From: CG2-30-40-21 sp043806395
GTDB taxonomy: Bacteria; UBA9089; CG2-30-40-21
Assembly (NCBI GenBank): GCA_043806395.1
Contig: JAZDHC010000033.1
Span: 1 to 17,659, forward strand
Direction: 5' to 3'
DNA: 17,659 nucleotides
The position numbers and the translations under genes were made by a program. Shown one piece after another: positions 14,617 through 17,659 of this stretch (its first letter is position 1; every line of letters begins with the position of its first letter). The notes under the pieces are model-generated. The model saw only the letters and a program-made list of their open reading frames with translations, was not told the DNA's origin and ran no database searches.

Positions 14617-16209
14617 ATGAAAAAACTACCGATAGGTATTCAGACATTTGAAAAGATAATACTTGAGAACTATTGTTATGCAGACAAGACAAAGATAATC
14701 TATGAACTTATAAATCAGGGTACTTATTTCTTCCTGTCCCGTCCAAGAAGATTTGGTAAATCATTATTAATAGACACGATAAAGGAATTGTTTGAAGGCA
14801 GGGAAGAGCTTTTCAAGGGCTTGTGGATAGAAGACAAATGGGATTTTAGCAAGAAATATCCGATAATAAAGATGGATTTCGGCAACCAGAAGGCTACCTC
14901 AGGGAAAGAGCTTTCAAGCTTTATCTTAAATCAATTAAGATTTATAGCCTCAAGTAATAATTTATCCATTGAAATGACAACATACTATGAAGCATTTGAG
15001 GAACTAATAAGGAAAATATCTACAAAAAACAAGGTAGTTGTACTTATAGATGAATATGATAAGCCTATTTTAGATAACATAGAAAATCCAGAGCTTGCTA
15101 AAGAGATGAGAGAAATCCTCAAAGGTTTTTATACTATACTTAAAGGTAGCGATGCATATATCAAGTTTGTTATGCTAACAGGTGTTAGTAAATTCTCTAA
15201 GGTATCATTATTCTCAGGATTAAATAATCTATGGGATATAACATTGGAAGAAAGATTTGCAACTATCTGTGGTTATACTCAGAATGATTTGGAAACGGTA
15301 TTCAAGGAATACTTAGTAGCCATAGACTTAGAAAAGGTAAAACTGTGGTATAATGGATATTCCTGGCTTGGCGAGAGTGTATATAATCCGTTTGATATAC
15401 TATTATTCTTAAATAGTTCAGGTAAGGAGTTCAAAAACTACTGGTTTGAGACAGGTAGCCCGACATTTTTATTAAAATTATTGAAGGAAAGAAAGTATTA
15501 CATCCCAGACATTGAAAAGATAAGGGCAGGGGAGGAATTGATAGGTGCATTTGATGTAGATTTTATAGAACCAGCAGCATTATTATTTCAGACAGGCTAT
15601 CTTACGATAAAAGAGAAAAAGAACTTAGGTGATAATATTTACTTTACACTTTCCTATCCTAATCTTGAAGTAAAAAAGAGCCTAAATGAGTATATTGTCA
15701 GCTATTTTATTTCTAATGCCGAGATGAATCAATTGGCAAGGATAGAGATATATGAGGCAATAGAGGAGATGAATCTTGAGTCTTTGCAAGACATATTCTT
15801 CAGGCTCTTTGCTGCCATACCCTATGAATGGTATATAAAGAATGAATTGGACAAATATGAAGGCTATTATGCTTCAATATTTTATGCTGTCTTTGCCTCA
15901 CTTGGATACTCTCTAAGGGTAGAGGAGTCTACCAATCGTGGCAGGATAGATATGTCCATAATAACCGAAAAACTCGTGATAATATTTGAGTTTAAGGTAG
16001 TGGATGGAGAACGAGAACAAAATACGGCATTGGAACAGATAAAAAACAAAAGGTATTATGAGAAATACATAGAAGCAAATAGAGCCATTTATATAATAGG
16101 GATAGAATTTTCCAGGGTAGAGAGAAATATCGTCAGGTTTGATTGGGAGAAAGTGGAGGGTAAAGGGATAGAAGGTAGTGTCTCGTCAACCGTGCAATGT
16201 AGTAAATAA
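14617..16209 (+). CDS. AAA-ATPase-like/PD-(D/E)XK nuclease family protein, copy 2
   Basis: The 530-residue product starts 64 bp after copy 1. Domain order and motifs are as in copy 1: SRPRRFGKS (41-49), VVLIDEYD (141-148), and the C-terminal GRIDM followed by IIFEFK. Residues 1-88 are almost identical to copy 1, and so is much of the region from WYNGYSW to the end. Residues about 90-135 (NQKATSGKELSSFILNQ) are unrelated to copies 1 and 3, so this segment under the ATPase core is variable. The C-terminus ends with an extra EGSVSSTVQCSK absent from copy 1, and a DUF11-like fragment begins two bases after the stop; the tail probably comes from a recombination junction. The frame is open upstream to 14518, but the conserved leader and N-terminus fix the start at 14617. 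Confidence 0.88.
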   Translation: MKKLPIGIQTFEKIILENYCYADKTKIIYELINQGTYFFLSRPRRFGKSLLIDTIKELFEGREELFKGLWIEDKWDFSKKYPIIKMDFGNQKATSGKELSSFILNQLRFIASSNNLSIEMTTYYEAFEELIRKISTKNKVVVLIDEYDKPILDNIENPELAKEMREILKGFYTILKGSDAYIKFVMLTGVSKFSKVSLFSGLNNLWDITLEERFATICGYTQNDLETVFKEYLVAIDLEKVKLWYNGYSWLGESVYNPFDILLFLNSSGKEFKNYWFETGSPTFLLKLLKERKYYIPDIEKIRAGEELIGAFDVDFIEPAALLFQTGYLTIKEKKNLGDNIYFTLSYPNLEVKKSLNEYIVSYFISNAEMNQLARIEIYEAIEEMNLESLQDIFFRLFAAIPYEWYIKNELDKYEGYYASIFYAVFASLGYSLRVEESTNRGRIDMSIITEKLVIIFEFKVVDGEREQNTALEQIKNKRYYEKYIEANRAIYIIGIEFSRVERNIVRFDWEKVEGKGIEGSVSSTVQCSK

Positions 16210-16211
16210 TT

Positions 16212-16460
16212 ATGACCGCCAATGATGTTATTGTATCTGACATGATTCCAATATACACTACCTACTCTACTGGAAGTATGAGGTTAGGCACATCAGGCAG
16301 CACATATAATACGGCGATCTACAATGATGACAATGCCTCTGATAGCGCAACAGACGCATGTGCTAACTGGAATTCGACAACTAAGGTAGTAACATTTATT
16401 TTAAGGAATATCCCTGTCGGGAAAGGTGGAAGATTATATTATCAGGTAAGGATTGACTAA
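16212..16460 (+). pseudogene. Fragment of a DUF11-type repeat surface protein
   Basis: The 82 codons read like the C-terminal part of a DUF11/conserved-repeat beta-sandwich domain: TANDVIVSDMIP..TTY at the start, an internal MRLGTSGSTY, and NIPVGKGGRLYYQVRID at the end. Such domains normally occur in strings in large secreted or S-layer-like proteins. The usual first strands of the domain and any signal peptide are absent, and there is no ribosome site before ATG 16212. It starts two bases after copy 2 ends, so it looks like a trapped remnant rather than an expressed gene. Confidence 0.6.
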
Positions 16461-16670
16461 TAGCTGCTTGTGGGCAAAAACCAGAAATTAGAATACAGAA
16501 AAGAGTAGTATCCAAGAGTAAACATATCTAACTTTAAGTGACTGTTCAGGATATCGGAGAGGGTAATATAGCTCATGCCTTCCTCCCAAGATTTACAATG
16601 TTCCATATTTACTAAACACAAGAGGAAGTTTGAGTGGTTACTATTTTTCTCTCTATGTTTCTATGGTAAT
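16461..16670. other. Gene-free spacer with possible MITE debris
   Basis: No gene is visible. Near 16632-16668, GAGTGGTTACTA followed by TTTCTCTCTATGTTTCTATGG weakly resembles parts of the family A right half (TTCTCTGTTTCTTTGTGG, GAGTAGTTAC). GGTTACTATT also occurs just upstream of the copy 2 leader (near 14578), so the copy 3 leader may be the same sequence with about 30 bp inserted. Confidence 0.4.
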
Positions 16671-16705
16671 CTATTACCATTCATCTTTTCTTGCGAGGCA
16701 TCATC
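16671..16705 (+). promoter_or_regulatory. Conserved 35-nt leader with ribosome site, copy 3 gene
   Basis: This is near-identical to 14582-14616, with only two or so differences, including the GCGAGGCAT ribosome-site segment. It supports ATG 16706 as the start of the third family member. Confidence 0.6.
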
Positions 16706-17659
16706 ATGAAAAAACTACCAATAGGTATTCAAACATTTGAAAAAATAATACTTGAGAATTATTGTTATGCAGACAAGACGAAGATAATCTATGAACTTAT
16801 AAATCAGGGCACTTATTTCTTCCTATCTCGTCCAAGAAGATTTGGTAAATCATTATTAATAGACACGATAAAGGATTTATTTGAAGGCAGAGAAGAGCTT
16901 TTCAAGGGTTTGTGGATAGAAGACAAATGGGATTTTAGCAGGAAATATCCGGTGATAAAGATAGATTTTGGTGAAGGTGTATCAAAAAGTAGGGAAGAAT
17001 TAAGGGAAAAGATAAATGAAACACTGAAGACTAATCAAGATCAACTTGGTGTAACATGTGAATTTGAAACAATATCAGGGCGTTTTAGAGAACTCATAGC
17101 AAAATCAAATGTGAAATATAATCAAAGGGTAGTTATTCTTATAGATGAATATGATAAGCCAATCTTAGACAACATAGAAACCCCAGAGATTGCTCAGGAG
17201 ATGCGAGAAGAGCTTAAGAATCTATATTCTGTTCTTAAGTCAGCCGATGCAGATATCAAGTTTGTCATGCTGACAGGGGTATCTAAATTCTCTAAGGTGT
17301 CATTATTCTCAGGATTAAATAATCTATGGGATATAACATTGGAAGAAAGATTTGCAACCATTTGTGGTTATACACAGAATGATTTGGAAACAGTATTTGC
17401 GGAGCATTTAGTAGCCGTAGATTTAGAGAAGGTAAAGCTATGGTATAATGGGTATTCATGGCTTGGTGAGGGTGTATATAATCCGTTTGATATACTATTA
17501 TTCTTAAATAGTTCAGGCAAGGAGTTCAGGAATTACTGGTTTGAGACAGGCAGTCCTACTTTTTTGTTAAAACTATTGAAAGAGAGAAAGTATTACATGC
17601 CTGATCTTGAGGAGATAAGAGCAGGGGAGGAATTGATAGGTGCATTTGATGTAGGCTTT
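16706..17659 (+). CDS. AAA-ATPase-like/PD-(D/E)XK nuclease family protein, copy 3, cut by window end
   Basis: The frame is open for 318 codons from ATG 16706 to the last base, with no stop. The start, Walker A-like SRPRRFGKS and Walker B VVILIDEYDK match the other copies. Residues about 88-185 (GEGVSKSREELREK..., QDQLGVTCEFETISGRFREL, EELKNLYSVLKSAD) follow copy 1, while from FSGLNNLWDITLEERFATICGYTQND onward (including LFLNSSGKEF and LIGAFDV) it follows copy 2. The product is therefore a mosaic. The nuclease domain lies beyond the window, so completeness cannot be judged. Confidence 0.87.
   Translation, partial: MKKLPIGIQTFEKIILENYCYADKTKIIYELINQGTYFFLSRPRRFGKSLLIDTIKDLFEGREELFKGLWIEDKWDFSRKYPVIKIDFGEGVSKSREELREKINETLKTNQDQLGVTCEFETISGRFRELIAKSNVKYNQRVVILIDEYDKPILDNIETPEIAQEMREELKNLYSVLKSADADIKFVMLTGVSKFSKVSLFSGLNNLWDITLEERFATICGYTQNDLETVFAEHLVAVDLEKVKLWYNGYSWLGEGVYNPFDILLFLNSSGKEFRNYWFETGSPTFLLKLLKERKYYMPDLEEIRAGEELIGAFDVGF

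Overview
The window is from an AT-rich bacterial genome. The type IV pilus ATPases, the CDP-sugar genes and the many short palindromic repeats suggest an uncultured Gram-negative-type lineage; nothing here fixes the phylum. All convincing genes lie on the + strand. No rRNA, tRNA, CRISPR array or transposase gene was seen.

Layout. Positions 1-351 hold a partial MITE-like repeat, a short run of AGCCTAT-type repeats and a candidate promoter. Positions 352-853 are a broken 2-oxoacid:ferredoxin oxidoreductase gamma-subunit gene, with one extra base near codon 9 and no normal C-terminus. A 50-bp double hairpin (856-905) follows. Positions 940-6802 form a pilus motor cluster. It starts with a GAF-GAF-MshEN protein carrying a degenerate PilB-like ATPase domain, which overlaps a canonical pilT by 4 nt. 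A 213-bp palindromic MITE then separates these from a canonical pilB, which has its own near-consensus promoter. The degenerate ATPase keeps Walker A, the Walker B glutamate and the four zinc cysteines but has lost the Asp box, the His box and the arginine motif, so it looks like a sensory or regulatory partner of the pilus motors.

Positions 6893-10594 hold the CDP-glucose branch of 3,6-dideoxyhexose synthesis (rfbF, rfbG, rfbH). A small antitoxin-like gene and a PemK/MazF-like toxin sit between rfbG and rfbH. The toxin reads in frame into the rfbH N-terminus without a stop, and rfbH is then broken by one missing base at 9475/9476. Restoring the base gives a 442-aa RfbH, or a 542-aa toxin-RfbH fusion.

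Positions 10631-12187 hold two paralogous proteins with internally repeated coiled coils and a PD-(D/E)XK-like C-terminal domain; the second has Asn where the first has the putative catalytic Asp. Positions 12188-12989 carry no gene but three palindromic mobile-type elements, two with recognisable target-site duplications. From 12990 to the window end there are three tandem copies of a large AAA-ATPase-like/PD-(D/E)XK protein. They share nearly identical N-termini, two share a 35-nt leader, and the third looks like a mosaic of the first two. A DUF11-like surface-protein fragment is trapped between copies two and three.

The most notable items are the sensory pseudo-PilB operon with pilT, the toxin-RfbH in-frame junction, the mosaic ATPase-nuclease array, and the three families of non-autonomous palindromic elements, two of which recur in inverted orientation at distant sites.
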